Assembly (NCBI RefSeq): GCF_047948215.1
Contig: NC_134455.1
Location: forward strand, 297,141,647-297,205,646
DNA length: 64,000 nucleotides
Direction: 5' to 3'
Origin: Lycorma delicatula
Taxonomy: Eukaryota; Arthropoda; Insecta; Hemiptera; Fulgoridae
A program made the position numbers and the translations under genes. Below the pieces are notes generated by a model. That model did no database searches and was not told where the DNA came from. It was given only the letters and a program-made list of their open reading frames with translations. Of the stretch, positions 1-12,096 are shown in pieces. How positions within the stretch are numbered: position 1 is the stretch's first letter; each line of letters opens with the position of its first letter.

Positions 1-173
1 AAACTTACGTACTTAAAAACATTAAAAACTCAGTTTTTTGAACAAAAAAAAATTGTTAAATATGTTATTAAATTTTGGAATATTACTGGCATTAGAAATA
101 CTCATTATAATAATATGCAAAATTTAAGTGTTTCGCTTAACAGTTAATTTTGTAAACTATAAAAAAGCTGACA

Positions 174-430
174 AAATCATTGTATGACTTTCCCGGCTAC
201 GTTGGTCAAGTCAAGATTACTAGAATAAGTTTTAAGCATCAAAATTCCCAAATTTAAATAAAAAATTTTGATTTTAGGAGCTGTGAGGAAAATTTAGAAA
301 AAAGATTTAAACTAGTGATCCCTAACATACTTCTCATTTTGGTCGGAATATAATATAGGTGCCAAAGCTACTTTAATTTTAATAGCCGTTAAGTGATGAA
401 GAAAAATACAAAAAAGAGATAAAAATTAAA
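174..430. repeat. Dispersed repeat A, copy 1, left part
   Basis: This segment aligns by eye with 38,738-39,240. Shared landmarks are a tcattgtatg start, the word aagcatcaaaatt, ttctcattttggt, and aagtgatgaagaaaaa near the end. It stops at 430 in an ataaaaattaaa word that recurs at 1,124, where the repeat resumes. No coding capacity is visible. The family is unclassified; it could be a non-autonomous DNA element or an untranslated part of a larger element. Confidence 0.6.
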
Positions 431-908
431 AAACACTGCCGAAATAAAACATTGCTGACAAACATTGCTTCGATCGAGAGTGTACCTGATGCATGCAAAC
501 GCCAGCCTTCAACCTACTAACAAATATCCCGTTTTAATTTTGAAAATAGGATGAGTGTTTGCAGAGATATTATGAGAGCAATCCATTGCATCTAACAGCG
601 CTCCAGGGGCACCCGTTTGCTACCAAGTGATTGATCTAGCCTTGCACGAAGTGTTCTCATCATCTCAACAATTTAGCTTCACACGCAGTTCCCACGGGAA
701 ACCCATTATTATTAAAAATAGATTTTTTTAATTTATTTAATTTTTAATTTTTTTATTTAACGTAAATTTAATTCTATTATTTTTGTAATATTATTCATTC
801 GATTAAATTGAATCATTCAGATCAATTCCAGCTCACTCAGTAGTAGAGACTCACAGCTCTCAGTTCATTAAAGTTTGTGCTTCAACTGGCAAATCTCCTC
901 TACTACAT

Positions 909-910
909 AA

Positions 911-948
<38 letters not shown>

Positions 949-958
949 TGTGTGTGTG
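909..958. repeat. Composite microsatellite (AT)n-(AG)n-(TG)n
   Basis: About 17 bp of alternating AT, then about 22 bp of AG, then about 10 bp of TG, with no interruptions. It lies inside the insertion that splits repeat A. Confidence 0.95.
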
Positions 959-1110
959 AGAAAGAGTCTATGACACTCCCGTTAACGTAAGGATTCCAAC
1001 GCGGGGTCGTACGTCTAAATTGGTTCGGTCGTTGAGCTGCTACGGTGGAACAATTATATATACATACACCCTAAATACATTACACTCCTTTTTGGGCAGT
1101 CGTGGAAAAA
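955..1110 (+). repeat. Dispersed repeat B, copy 1
   Basis: This segment is the reverse complement of 54,905-55,075, by eye at roughly 75-80% identity. Shared blocks include ccaacgcggggtcgtac, the ggttcggtcg/tcggctgaacc region, taccctaaatacattacac, and the terminal gggcagtc. No ORF is visible. The class is unknown. Confidence 0.65.
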
Positions 1111-1123
1111 AATTTTTTCAAAA

Positions 1124-1775
1124 ATAAAAATTAAAGGAGTTTGATAAAAAAAGAAAAAACAGAATACATATTTTCTGCGGTGGAGAATGAATTTTAAGAT
1201 ATATGTTTTCTAAATATATTTATATATACTTAACCTAACAGTTTGCTTAACTAAGTAAACTCTGAAAAAAAAAAAAAAATAAAAAACATTTTCTGGATTA
1301 TATATCCTGTAAGTGTAATTTACAAACTTTAGGCTTATTTTTTTGAAAATTAAAACAAAATATTTAAACCAATGAGAAATGAAGAAAAAGAACAAACAGT
1401 AAAAATTACAGTTTTAAGAGGTGGGGGATGATTTAAAAAAAAAAAAAATTCTCTAAAATGGTTCTAAAGAAAATATAAATTTATTTTTTCGCGATATCCC
1501 CCAACCCGTAACGAATTCCGAAAAAAAATTGTTCAGTGTTCCATATATAGAAATATTTGAGGCAAGTTTGAAGAGAATTGGTTCGGTCAATCATGAGATA
1601 CAAGAGCAAAAGCAGCGCGACACACATACATAGATGTTTTTTTTTTAATTCCAGGTGAACTAGTTGAACTCTAAAATGTAAAATTTGCAAAAAGCCCCCT
1701 TAATCTTTTTTTTGCATGGCCATAATATTTCCTCCTTTAATGATAGTTTTAGCTAATATTCGCTGGTAAAGTAAA
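1124..1775. repeat. Dispersed repeat A, copy 1, right part
   Basis: Resumes repeat A after the insertion and aligns with 39,225-39,405 plus 42,599-43,150. Diagnostic blocks: aaaaacagaatac, aaaatatttaaacc, ttttttcgcgat.tccccc, ttggttcggtcaatc.tgaga, agcagcg, aactagttgaac and atttgcaaaaag. Short open frames at 1,210-1,395 and 1,481-1,690 on the minus strand have no recognisable product and look accidental. Confidence 0.65.
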
Positions 1776-4700
1776 ATATAATTTCTTTTAAAAATAAGTT
1801 ATCCTACTTGGAATTTTGTTGTTGCTTTTAAAAGCAATCTATCAATAGAAATAAATATGCAGAATATTTTATTGTGGTAATACGTTACCATTAAAATTTA
1901 AAAGTGCTATGTTTTCTATAATGCGCTTACTTATTTGATTTATTTTTATTACTTATATAAAATATTTGATTATTTTGGCGCAATGTTTTTTTTTTTGTTT
2001 TCATATTCCTAATATTATATTTATATATTTTGACGGCCGACATTGTTTTCTTCTTGAATAAATTCGGCGTAAATTGTTTAATATTGAATTTTACTTAGTT
2101 TGGAATCGACAAAGTAGTTGTAATATAGTAGTAGTTCTAAAGTAAATGGGAGTTAAAAGGTAAAGTGGAATAGCGAAAACTCTTTCAAGCTGGAAAACAT
2201 TTTAAGCGACTTATAAGATTACATCTTATGCTTACGTTTCACACATTTGTTATGTTTTTAAATCTTTACATACATTAAACTAACCAACAGAATATTTTTA
2301 TTACGGTGTAAATTATTAATATTCTAAAGTTTTATTTGATATTGTTTTTGTTAAGTAGTTTTAATTTTTGTGAATTAATATTTACTGAATAATGTAAAAT
2401 AAACGAGCGCGAAACAATTGTGAAATTTTCGTTAACTCTTTTGCGAAAGTGATTTTTTGTTGCTTTTTTATGAAAAATTATATCTTTTTACTGTTTTGCA
2501 TTGAAGTAGAACATTTAATTTAGTTAATGAGCATTGTAAAAGGCGATTTAAATTTATTTAAAAAGACCTGTCACTTTTTAATACCTAAAGATATGCTTTC
2601 AGAAGATCTTTTTGTAATTTGTTTTCTGTTACATTTATTTATTTATTCCGTTAACAATAGGGGACATTTTTCATTATTAAGTAAATGGCAGGGCAGCCCG
2701 TAGTTTTTAGAGTGAAAATATAAAGCGTCTATAATTTAAATAATTGCAAAGATAAGAATTCTTAAATCGAAGAATAAAAAAAGGAAGCATTTTAAAATTA
2801 ATAATCGATCCATTTCCTGTTTAAAAGAATTAAAAATGTAATTTGACCAAATTTATAATAATTAGATGTTTTTAATCAATTATTATTCAGCAAATTACAC
2901 ATTTCATAATCTGTTAATAATTTTTCGATTTTACAATTTTTAACAATGCGTGTATTTCATTTATCAACCGAAATACCAGAAATTGTTGCCACGAAAAAAT
3001 TACAAATAATAATTAATGTGAAATAATTATTGTAACATTATTATGTAAAAACTGAAATAGTTTTATGATTCTTCTATTTTTTAAATCGAAAATCGGTTGT
3101 TTATTGTGTTACACTGTCATATTGTCTGTTTCTGCTCTAAGTAATAGTAACATTACAGAAATCGTTGGTCTTCATATATTTCAAAACTATAATTTTACAC
3201 TGTTGAATAAAATTGTAACAAAAACTGGTAACAATTTATATTAAAGTAGATTTGCAGATATTAATTTTAGAAGTATTACGTTCTATTTATGCAATATATG
3301 ATCTTATTTAGTTTTTACATAATGTTTTATTTCGTACAGCTAACGTACTAATTGGTTATCGATTTTATTAATGAGAAAAGAAACAGGTACTTAAACATGA
3401 TTCTTGAACGAAGATCCCTCTTTAGTGCTACACAGTGTTTTATACTACCCTTTAATGTGGATGTGATCACGGTTGCGGTTCCCTCGGTCTGTCATACGGA
3501 TAGATAGGCTTTGTGTACCATTAGGAGGGATAGACGTAGGTTAACGTTTTGTTGCTTGAAAGCAGTATGGATGCATAGACAAGTGAAAAAATGCATTTCA
3601 AAATACGTTAAGATTATTTTTATTGCGTTTTTTAAAAATATTCGCACTTCTTTTTGTAAATACGGGACAGAAATTTAAATTTTAATCTAATATATTCCAG
3701 TTGAGTTTTTTTAACCAGATTGGTTTGTTTAAATTTTTTTTAATATTACGTTACAAATACGATGTCGAATACGGGTTGTCGACTTATAAAACCATCAACT
3801 TAGCATGCTTTATGCCATATTTATGACTATAATCGATTGCATATTGACATATTCTTCTACAGTGCCACTAATACTTTATATCTTCACAATTCATTCAGTA
3901 ACTTAATTCTTTATTTGGTCATCTCAGTATATTTTCAGGTCTTGCTGAATTTCTAGTCGTTCAGGAAGGTATTGCATGAATAAACTATTTTTGCTGATAA
4001 AGATGATTGAATTTAGCTTTTATAAAACGTGAAGTTGCTTTATAATATATGTCCTTTATAAAATAAATTGGTTGATATCTATATCGATTTAAGTCGCTTT
4101 AAAATATATGTCCTTTATAAAATAAATTGGTTAACACATATCTCTCTTATCTATCTCTCTTTTTCCATATTTTTTTCATACCAAGCACTGCAGAAAATGC
4201 TTTCTAAATCAAATCGTGTGATAATCCATTGCATCTTCTTTAAGACTGTCATGTAATATTCTTCTTGATTGTTCGTCACATTCTTCTTGCGTATGTGCGT
4301 TATACACAAGATTCCAGTTGGTATGCCGAACTTGTATAATTTTTGATAAGATGTAATGAAATAGCGTACACAAGATTATTGAATTCTTATAATTTTAATT
4401 ATACATTACGATACGAGCAGTCGATATACATTTATTTCTCACTTTATTGTGATTATTATCATTGTATGTTTGGCTTTTTTAATTGTTTATCTTTTTTCTT
4501 TTTACTCTTTTAATTTCAATACTGCTAACGAATGGCATTATTAGTTTACTATTATGATTGCTATTTCAGAGAATTTTATATTCTGATTCAGTAATGTGTG
4601 TGTTATCCGTGAAATATTTCTGTATTTTTCATTTTTGATTATTTATAAATGAATAAGTAATTTTTTTAGAATCTTTTACGCTCAGCTTGTTGTTATCTTC

Positions 4701-4986
4701 ATACTACAAATATTTTACTTGTACCTGTTATATTATAGAACTTGTGACGTAAGTCCATTAAATTCATTGATATTGTTTTTATTAATAATTGAAAGTGTTT
4801 TATAGTTCAATCATATACTCCGATTAATATAAAAGCTAATTTTCGTAACTGATTTTTTTTTCTTGTGACGGACTGTCGTAAACCAATTATAAAATTTGGT
4901 ATAATTGTTATTTATTACTTTTTTAAATAATTCATTCACACATAAGATCAAAGCTTGTTTCGTAGGAACATGAAATGAAAGGTTTT
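1776..4986. other. AT-rich sequence, no gene recognised
   Basis: No frame above about 62 codons and no TE protein motif seen on either strand. 3,410-3,580 is somewhat richer in GC but matches nothing I recognise. A local tandem duplication is listed separately. Confidence 0.6.
4031..4132. repeat. Tandem duplication, 59-bp period
   Basis: The word tatgtcctttataaaataaa followed by ttggtt occurs at about 4,048-4,073 and 4,107-4,132. The preceding text (gaagttgctttataatata versus taagtcgctttaaaatata) is also duplicated, giving a 59-bp shift with a few substitutions. Confidence 0.85.
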
Positions 4987-5069
4987 TTGTAGCGTGTGAA
5001 AAATGTCATCTGTGACGTGGATTCGAATCTGAGATTTCCTAATGAAAGGCCGCTACCACCTGCTACGGG
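4987..5069 (-). mobile_element. tRNA-derived SINE, family 1 (head only)
   Basis: Read on the minus strand it has a box-A-like ggtggtagcgg, the spacer cctttcatt, a box B gattcgaatcc, then atgacatttttcacacgctac. These match the copies at 7,855 and 19,765 in order and spacing. Box A carries a small insertion, and the acceptor stem is not paired, so it is not a working tRNA gene. The tail is not recognisable. Confidence 0.7.
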
Positions 5070-6335
5070 GACTTGTATTTTCAAGATTCCTTTTAAGTGT
5101 ATATTTAGTATAAGGAATCATACTTAAAAGTAGCTTAATATTATACTCTCATATTTTCGATTTTATTTTATAAATTTGTATGTATATATATAAAGGTGTG
5201 GTATGAGATTGATGGGTGAGGAATACGTGTATCTAGCGTACTGCCAACATTTTTTTACTATACATGTTAAAGAAAATTAATCTTTGATTAAAATAGGAGT
5301 TATGAGCAGTGTGTCTATTCGTTTAGAATAAAAATACAAAGGCACTCTACCACTATATTTCTTCCAGTATAAGTTAGCGCTTCAGTTTTATAAAACTCAA
5401 GTTTTATACGTTAGCTCTTATAAAACTTGCCAGAAATAATCTTCTGCACGTTTTATCTATTTTTTGAATTATTTATTTATTGTCAAAACATAATAACTAT
5501 GATTTGATAAGGTTGTTTGTTTATACATATTGGTCGGGGGATGATTCTAGTCTAGTCACTTTGTTATATATAAGTTATACCTTTATCTGTAAAATAGCAT
5601 TGTACTATCTGTTTAAGTTTCAATCCTAAAAATGTTTCAAACTTTTGATTCATCAAAAACGTTTTACGAATCAATCCACTTTCATATTGTCATTAAAAAA
5701 AGCATCGGAATTTTTAATATTTAAAGATGGTAAATGATTGAAAAACCGATTGTAGATTCCTGAGCAAACTCATTTGGAGATGACGTTTTCGTATTGTTAT
5801 TTTTTTTCTGTTTAAAAAAGTAACTGATGATTACGTTGAAACTAATTTTGCTTCTATAGCTTTAGTTGCAATCTTTGGCAAATTATAGTTTAAAATTAAT
5901 TTCTTATTTTCTTAATTAATTTATTTTTACCTTTTCCATTGAAATCCCTATTTATGACTTATTAATGAAAACAATATATATATATATATTGTTTTCATTA
6001 TATATATATATATATATATATATATAGATTTTCAATTGGTTGATTCAATAAAATGTTTAAATAATTTGCTAAGTTTTTTTAGGAGAAAAGTTTTTTCGTA
6101 GTATTTTATTTCAAACAGCTGTACAGCTGTTAGTGGTATTATTACAGTGTTAGATATGGTATTTAATTTTTTTAAATTAACGTTTAGAAACATCCACGAG
6201 TAAAATTTCATGTATTCCAATCCTTCTGAGTTGCAGAATCCATATAATACATCCTCTCTTACACGATATCAACTAAAGTTCAGTATTAAAGTAACTGGAT
6301 TGCTACAGTGAGTTATGAATAATAATAATCTTTGA
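5070..6335. other. AT-rich sequence with a palindrome, no gene recognised
   Basis: No protein similarity on either strand. Holds a 38-bp palindrome at 5,963-6,000 followed by a (TA)n run, listed separately. Confidence 0.6.
5963..6000. repeat. 38-bp perfect palindrome followed by (TA)n
   Basis: Arms are taatgaaaacaatatatat and its exact reverse complement, meeting without a spacer. A (TA)n tract follows to about 6,027. It would extrude as a hairpin; such sites arise readily from AT microsatellites. Confidence 0.9.
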
Positions 6336-6707
6336 TGCACCAAAGATACGGTGTTACCATGGGACTCTTCATGCAGAAAAATTCGCCGAGAGAAAGTGGT
6401 CCTGTGCCGATTACGATTAGGATATGCCAGAGCTACTCGCGGACACCCGATGTCAGCGGAAAACTCACCATCACTGTGCGTAAGATGCAACTTCCGCTTG
6501 ACTGTGCACTACATCCTTGTGGATTGCACATATGCAGTCCAAAAGGATGTGTGTTGAATTTGCGACGTAAGGCCGCATAACATATTATGCGGTTTACGTC
6601 GAAAATTCAAATTAACGAGAGACGTGCGTCACATCCTAGGAAATAATAAGAACGTACTAGACTGGGTATTATTTCTAAGAAGAATCAGTTTACTTCATAA
6701 AATTTAA
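6336..6707 (+). pseudogene. LINE ORF2 3' end (C-terminal region), Jockey/I-like
   Basis: The plus-strand translation shows the C-terminal signature seen after the RNase H or RT region of Jockey/I-type LINEs: PWDSSCRKIRREKVVLCRLR, then LGYARATRGHPMS, a Cys-rich CVRCNFRLTVHYILVDC, and after a frameshift the terminal RDVRHILGNNKNVLDWVLF followed by LRRISLLHKI and a stop at 6,705-6,707. That end matches the usual 'ILG...NV..LL.FLR.I.L...I' close of such proteins. Everything upstream (RT core, endonuclease) is absent, so this is a 5'-truncated copy. The reading frame breaks near 6,555-6,600. Clade assignment is tentative. Confidence 0.8.
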
Positions 6708-7854
6708 TATTAAGCAACCATAAATTTTCATTTTATTTTGTAATTTGTGTTGTATATTTTATCTTAGCGATTACGTTTCTTTTATTACTGTAGTTTTAAT
6801 CCTATTATTATGTTAATTTTCATCTTAGTTTTAACCTTATTTTATTAATATCTTAATATCCGGAAAGGGGCTTTTTTGTTACTTTTTTGACCCGGGCGAT
6901 GATAACGCGAAAGCGTTTTTTGCTCCCCCCCCAAAAAAAAAACCCTGAATAAAACACACATTTTTTGATTGCAGTTCCCTGGGATTCAAAGTGAAACCAC
7001 TTCACCGACCTTCTTAGGTCGATATCATATTGTTTCAGTTTTTTCTCCGGAAGGTCTCGAGTTCCATTATCACTGATGGTTGACAAAATATCTATACAAT
7101 ATTCACCAGTACAATCTTCTGTTGAACCGATTAAATATAAAAGGTATAACAGAGGTCAATAATTTTATACGGATATCAGAATTTCATTAATTTTGGACTC
7201 ATGATTACAAAAAATCAACAACAAAAAATCCGAGATGGTCATTTTTCGACTATGTTATCCGAGGTGGATACAATTTAACTGTAGTAGATGAATTGATAAT
7301 GAGGCATAAATCGCTTAAAAAAATTGCGTAGCATTTTCAAGAATAACAAGCATCTCATACAAGACTTACTGGGAAAGTGAGGAGTGAAATGATTTCCCGT
7401 TCTCTTTTTTTTACTAACTCGAATATGGTATTGTCGCTATAAGCGTGTCAAGCCCTCAGAATTACATATTATATTTAGATATCTTTATTAATTACAAGGA
7501 TTGAATACACAAAACATCATTACTTTCTAGAAAAGAAAGTTATGAATAGTGCCGTTTGTTGTGCCACCTGAGATACTTTGCATGCATTACAGCTTAATAA
7601 AAAAGTAATGATTAAATTAATGTGCTTTTTTAAGAAACAATACATAATGTATAATATACATAATTTAAACAAAATAATAATAATAATAATGATAAATACA
7701 CAATTTAAATAGCAGAATCCTTGCTGAATTTTATAGGTTATATTGTTTCTTACTACTGTATAATTCTCGTCTCTACGGTCTCTACTTACGTAGTTAGTGG
7801 GCGGAACTGCTAACTATTTACTATTACAACCAGAAAGATACGAGTAAAAATATA
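6708..7854. other. AT-rich sequence, no gene recognised
   Basis: The part at 6,860-7,085 contains homopolymer runs (C8, A10) and a 77-codon minus-strand frame of unknown nature, possibly part of an unclassified repeat. A short (AAT)n run is present near 7,675-7,690. Nothing else identified. Confidence 0.5.
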
Positions 7855-8010
7855 TGTGGGGAGTGGTAGCGTCTCGGCCTTTCATCCGGAGATCTCGGGT
7901 TCGAATCCCGGTCAGGCATGACATGTTTCGTGCGCTACAAAATTCAATTTCTACATTCCCACGGATAAGCTTCAAGCTTATGAGTGGAATTAATTCGTTA
8001 GGAAAAAAAA
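7855..8010 (+). mobile_element. tRNA-derived SINE, family 1 with tail X
   Basis: The head is gtggggagtggtagcgtctc, the spacer cctttcatccggag, and a perfect box B ggttcgaatcc. It is followed by caggcatgacatg, a tRNA-unrelated body with cccacggataagcttc, and an A-rich end at about 8,003-8,010. Box A is degenerate compared with the 19,765 copy, which keeps tggcggagtgg. No target duplication is clear because the flanks are AT-rich. Confidence 0.8.
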
Positions 8011-11000
8011 TAATATATATAGAATTTAATGCATGTTTTGTTTTGCTTGTTTTATTTGTTGAAAGAAGACTGAAATGAAAACCCTTTTGTTTTCATTTTA
8101 TGAAAAGAAAACAAAAGAGTTTATATATGACATTTTTATATATTTTTTCATTTATATATATATATATATATATTGTAAACTCATTTAATATTTTTTATTT
8201 TGTGTGTTATAAAATGGAATATGGGTTTCGGAGAAGAAAATTCCTGATGCTTTTAGCTTCATAAATAAAACAGACTAAAATCTATTCAGTTTTAAATATT
8301 AAACAATAAAATTTTGTGGGTAGGAAAAAATAAGTACAATTAAGAATTGTGTATTTTATTTTAATAGAATTAAAGCAATTATATTTTACTTGATAAACAT
8401 TCAAGGTGACAGTCGTGCACTTAACAAGTTTACTGTGCAGTTCTTTTTTATTTATTAATCTACTTTACTAGCTTACGTTTTCAATTGTGCATCTATTATT
8501 TGCAGATCAGCGTTGCTGAATATTATAGGCTATATTGTTTCCTACTATTGTTTGAATTCTCGTTAATTTTGTCCCTTCGTTTCTGTTGCTTCCTGATTAT
8601 TAATTTTAAGGACATGTTAAACCAGCAAAAGGATCGCAGCAGTAATGGCTTGACACATACCACTGGTGAATGCCTTTCAACTTAACTTTGCAAAATTGTC
8701 ATTTCTGCTTGCCGCTTTCCTTTTCTCATTCACATTTACTAAAATAGTTTCTTGGAATTAGAAATTTTCTTTAATCATTATATTCGTCTTTTTGTTCAAC
8801 ATAGATTATTATATTATCGTTTTCAATATTTTAATAATTTAAAATGTTTTAGAATTATTATTATTATTATTTACATTAAAAACCGTTCCAGTAAAAACTG
8901 CAAAAAATTTATTCTTCAGTTGATTTTACCAATATCATATTAGTTTTAAAGGTTATTAGCAATTATTTCACCACGGACATAATTTAAAATCTACTATTTT
9001 GCGTAAAACCTGTTTGTAATAGAATAAGAAAACTTTTAAATTGATTATTTTATTTTTATGATATTTTAAAATTAGTGCGTAAGCTCAAAGTTAAAATTAA
9101 AATTCCTTTAGTCTACTGGTTTAAGATTTATACTGTTGTTTTCAATTTGTTTTGCTTTTGAACTTTTTAAACGTTACTTGTAAGTTAAGCTAATTATACC
9201 ACGTAATTTATTCTGTTTGATCTACCTAATCTATGTTCTACTCGACTGTTTTATTATAAAGTTCATTTTATGGAAAATAAAAGATGGGATATGTTATTTA
9301 AGTTATGCACTACATCAAGTGTGGTAGATAATATATAAATCATTCAGTGAATATATATATATATATATGGTTGATTTCACTTGCATTTTAAATTATTATA
9401 AAATAGAAGAAAAAGTCAAATAGTGCAGTGTAACTATTAAAAAATAAAATAAATTAAAAATATTAGGATTCGCTGATATTATTCTTCAGTTAACAGAAAT
9501 TGAAAATAACAAAGAAGACATAAACAACATACATTGCTTGGAGAGATAATCAAATTTGAAAAATAAATAATAAAGTAAAAAACTGATTGTAATTTAAACG
9601 AAAGTAGAAAAATGAGTTAAACGGTAAGATAGATCATAATGCACTGGAAGCAAAATCACTTTTTATTACACAATAAAATTACAAAGGATGAATGAAACCA
9701 GGAAGGTATTAGAAGAAGAGAAACGATGAATCTTTTATGCGCAAAAAAATTCTAATATCGAACGTAATTTTAATAGTTTGAAAAAGGTTCTTAAAGATGT
9801 TAAAACAACAAAAAGTATTATAAAAGAGTTTTTTGAAGAGTCGTGTTTTTGATAAATTTTAAAAATTGTGGGTAGTTGAATTTCCTAAAGATATATTGAG
9901 AAAAAAGGTTGATCTAATTTTATGAATTTTTCAGCTAGTTGAGTTTTTACTGAAAAAAAAAGATTTATAAAAATAAGAATGTGGGAAGAATAAAAGACGA
10001 TATTAAATGAATGAAATATATTAAGATTAAAAAAATTAGCCCGAAAGAGAAAAAAAGATTTTTGAAATGACTGACGTGAGAAAAAGATAAGTAGACAAGG
10101 ACTTGAATTAATAGCCCGTAATTAATCATTTTTCGAAGTTTTACATAAAAGGGAGAGTTCCGTTTTAAAAGATTAGCAGAGAACCGAATGGAGTTTGCTA
10201 GTAAAGGAAAATCATTCATCAATCAAATTACTGTCGTAAAAAAAAAAAAATTTTTGCGGTTAACAAATAAAAAGTCAAATGTGTAAATAACGTCTATTTT
10301 GGGCCCCAGATAGGATAACTTTCTTAATAATTCACTGGTAGGAACGCTTTTTAATGTAGTAACATTACATTTGCTGCTTTTCATTATAGTATTATTTTTA
10401 AGGTCAAATTAATTATACATTATAAAACGCGCGAATTATAACTTACCAATTATATGAATTGGTAAGTAGATTACTAACATCTGTCTCGTCACTTTTCCAC
10501 GGTGACATTATATGAAACTAAGTACTTCCATAAAATAGCAGTTGTTTAACCGGGTTGATGCTGCTTTCCATTTCTTTGTCTTAATCTTTTAATTATAAAT
10601 TACTTACTACACCCAAAGATATCTGTTTTATATACTCTAGTGATGTCTTTCTTTACGATTTACCTCCTACACATACCTTTATTGCCGAATTAACTGAAAT
10701 ACATTTTCAATTAGACTGTCTGGTTTCTACAAGATTCTGTTACACATTTCTGTCCTTCCAGTTGGAATATGTTTTTTCCTATCTGAAATACTTATTTTAT
10801 ATTTTATTTCTTTCAAAATAACAAATAAATGAACAAAAAAATATTGTCTCGAGGAGATTTTAACACTTTTGTTTTCTTCCTTGTATTGTTATTCTGCTTC
10901 TAAATCAATTTCTATTTTACTTCTTCTATTATAAGATTTACTATCAATTCATCCACTACTTCGGTGATTGTATGGATTTTAAAATAAATTGACGCATCTT

Positions 11001-11884
11001 TCTTAGGTGTCTAACTGCAACGATTTTTTAAGGTTATAAACAGGTACCGGTTAACGTTGGTTATCAAGAAAGTTTACAATTATTTTTTTTCCGTTTGATT
11101 TTATAAATCTACTGGTTACAGAATTGCAGATTTGAAATTTAATCATAAATAAACATAATAAATTTTTGTAAAAAAGTATGCGCTTTGAACGCCTTCTATC
11201 TATTTATTATATTTTAATCAAGTATTTTTCATCTAACTAAGAGTAAATAAACTAAAAATGGAAAAATTCACCACTTTTGGTTTGTTTATTTTTATCTGTG
11301 AAGTTTTGATTTAATATTATTTCTTAATCAAAAAGGCCTTAAAATTTGCTAAAAATAAAATACAGAAATTAGTTTTCAAATAAACATAAAAAATCTTTAA
11401 GACTTAAAATTTTTTGGACTTAAAAAAATGTCACATAGACTTATGGTCTGGAAAATTAATAACATATTTACTAATAAAGTTTTAGTTTTTAATCGCAGAA
11501 TATTTTTAATTATTCTAAATTTACATAATATTGTTAATATAATTATTCAACGTATTTGATTGGTAGAACAAGATTTTGAATCCTGATTGTTAAAAATTGT
11601 CTAACAAATTACTTTTATTTTGTGTTTCAGCTTTTATAACCTATCGTAATTTGAAAATCTTGTAAATTATTTCAGTTTCATTCGGTTCAAATTTTCCGTT
11701 TGAAAATCTTGTTCTGATAAATAATAATTAACATTTGCCGCTCGAAAATTTATTGATTTATTATAATTTTTTAACTTTATTGGTTTTGGTTCATTTTTTA
11801 TATTACTATTTTAAATCTTTTTTTTTTTAAATATTTCTATTCATAGCCGTATTACCAGTTAAAATCATTAGCGACTGATCAGTG
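8011..11884. other. AT-rich sequence, no gene recognised
   Basis: Contains (TA)n runs at about 8,151-8,172 and 9,351-9,368, and a small inverted repeat at 10,441-10,469 (acttaccaatt...aattggtaagt). Frames up to 85 codons on either strand have biased, low-complexity composition and no recognisable motif. Confidence 0.6.
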
Positions 11885-12096
11885 TAATGTAACTGTTTCG
11901 GTAAATGTATAGTCTTGAACAATCTCAGGCCAACTATTCCTGAGACGTGTGGTTAATTGAAACCCAACCACGAAAGAAAACTGGTTCCACGATCTAGTTA
12001 GTATTCAAAATCGAATAAAAGCCTTTATTAGGACCTTTGTTAGGATTTGAACCTGAGAACTTCGGACTTCGAAATCAGCTGATTTACAAGTTTAAA
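11885..12096 (-). mobile_element. tRNA-derived SINE, family 2 (5'-truncated)
   Basis: Aligns on the minus strand with 35,700-35,860. Shared blocks: aaatcagctgattt/aaatcagctta, the box-B-like gttcaaatcctaa region, aataaaggc, atactagattgtg-type text, ctttcgtggttgg and ccacacgtctcaggaatag. The copy lacks the box A end and the 3' tail. Long divergence marks it as old. Confidence 0.65.

Larger units (their letters stand above)
431..1123. mobile_element. Insertion splitting repeat A, flanked by a 12-bp direct repeat
   Basis: Repeat A is interrupted here: ataaaaattaaa occurs at 419-430 and again at 1,124-1,135, as expected for a target duplication, although the word is AT-rich and could recur by chance. 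The insert has a higher-GC left part (about 430-720), an AT-rich middle, a composite microsatellite at 910-958, and the repeat B segment at 955-1,110. No open frame or transposase motif is visible. It may be one non-autonomous element or two adjacent ones. Confidence 0.45.

Noticed and set aside
7855..8010. tRNA-gene-like boxes A and B at this and five other places
   Set aside because: Acceptor and D arms do not pair, and each copy continues into a shared non-tRNA body and A-tail, so they are SINEs, not tRNA genes.
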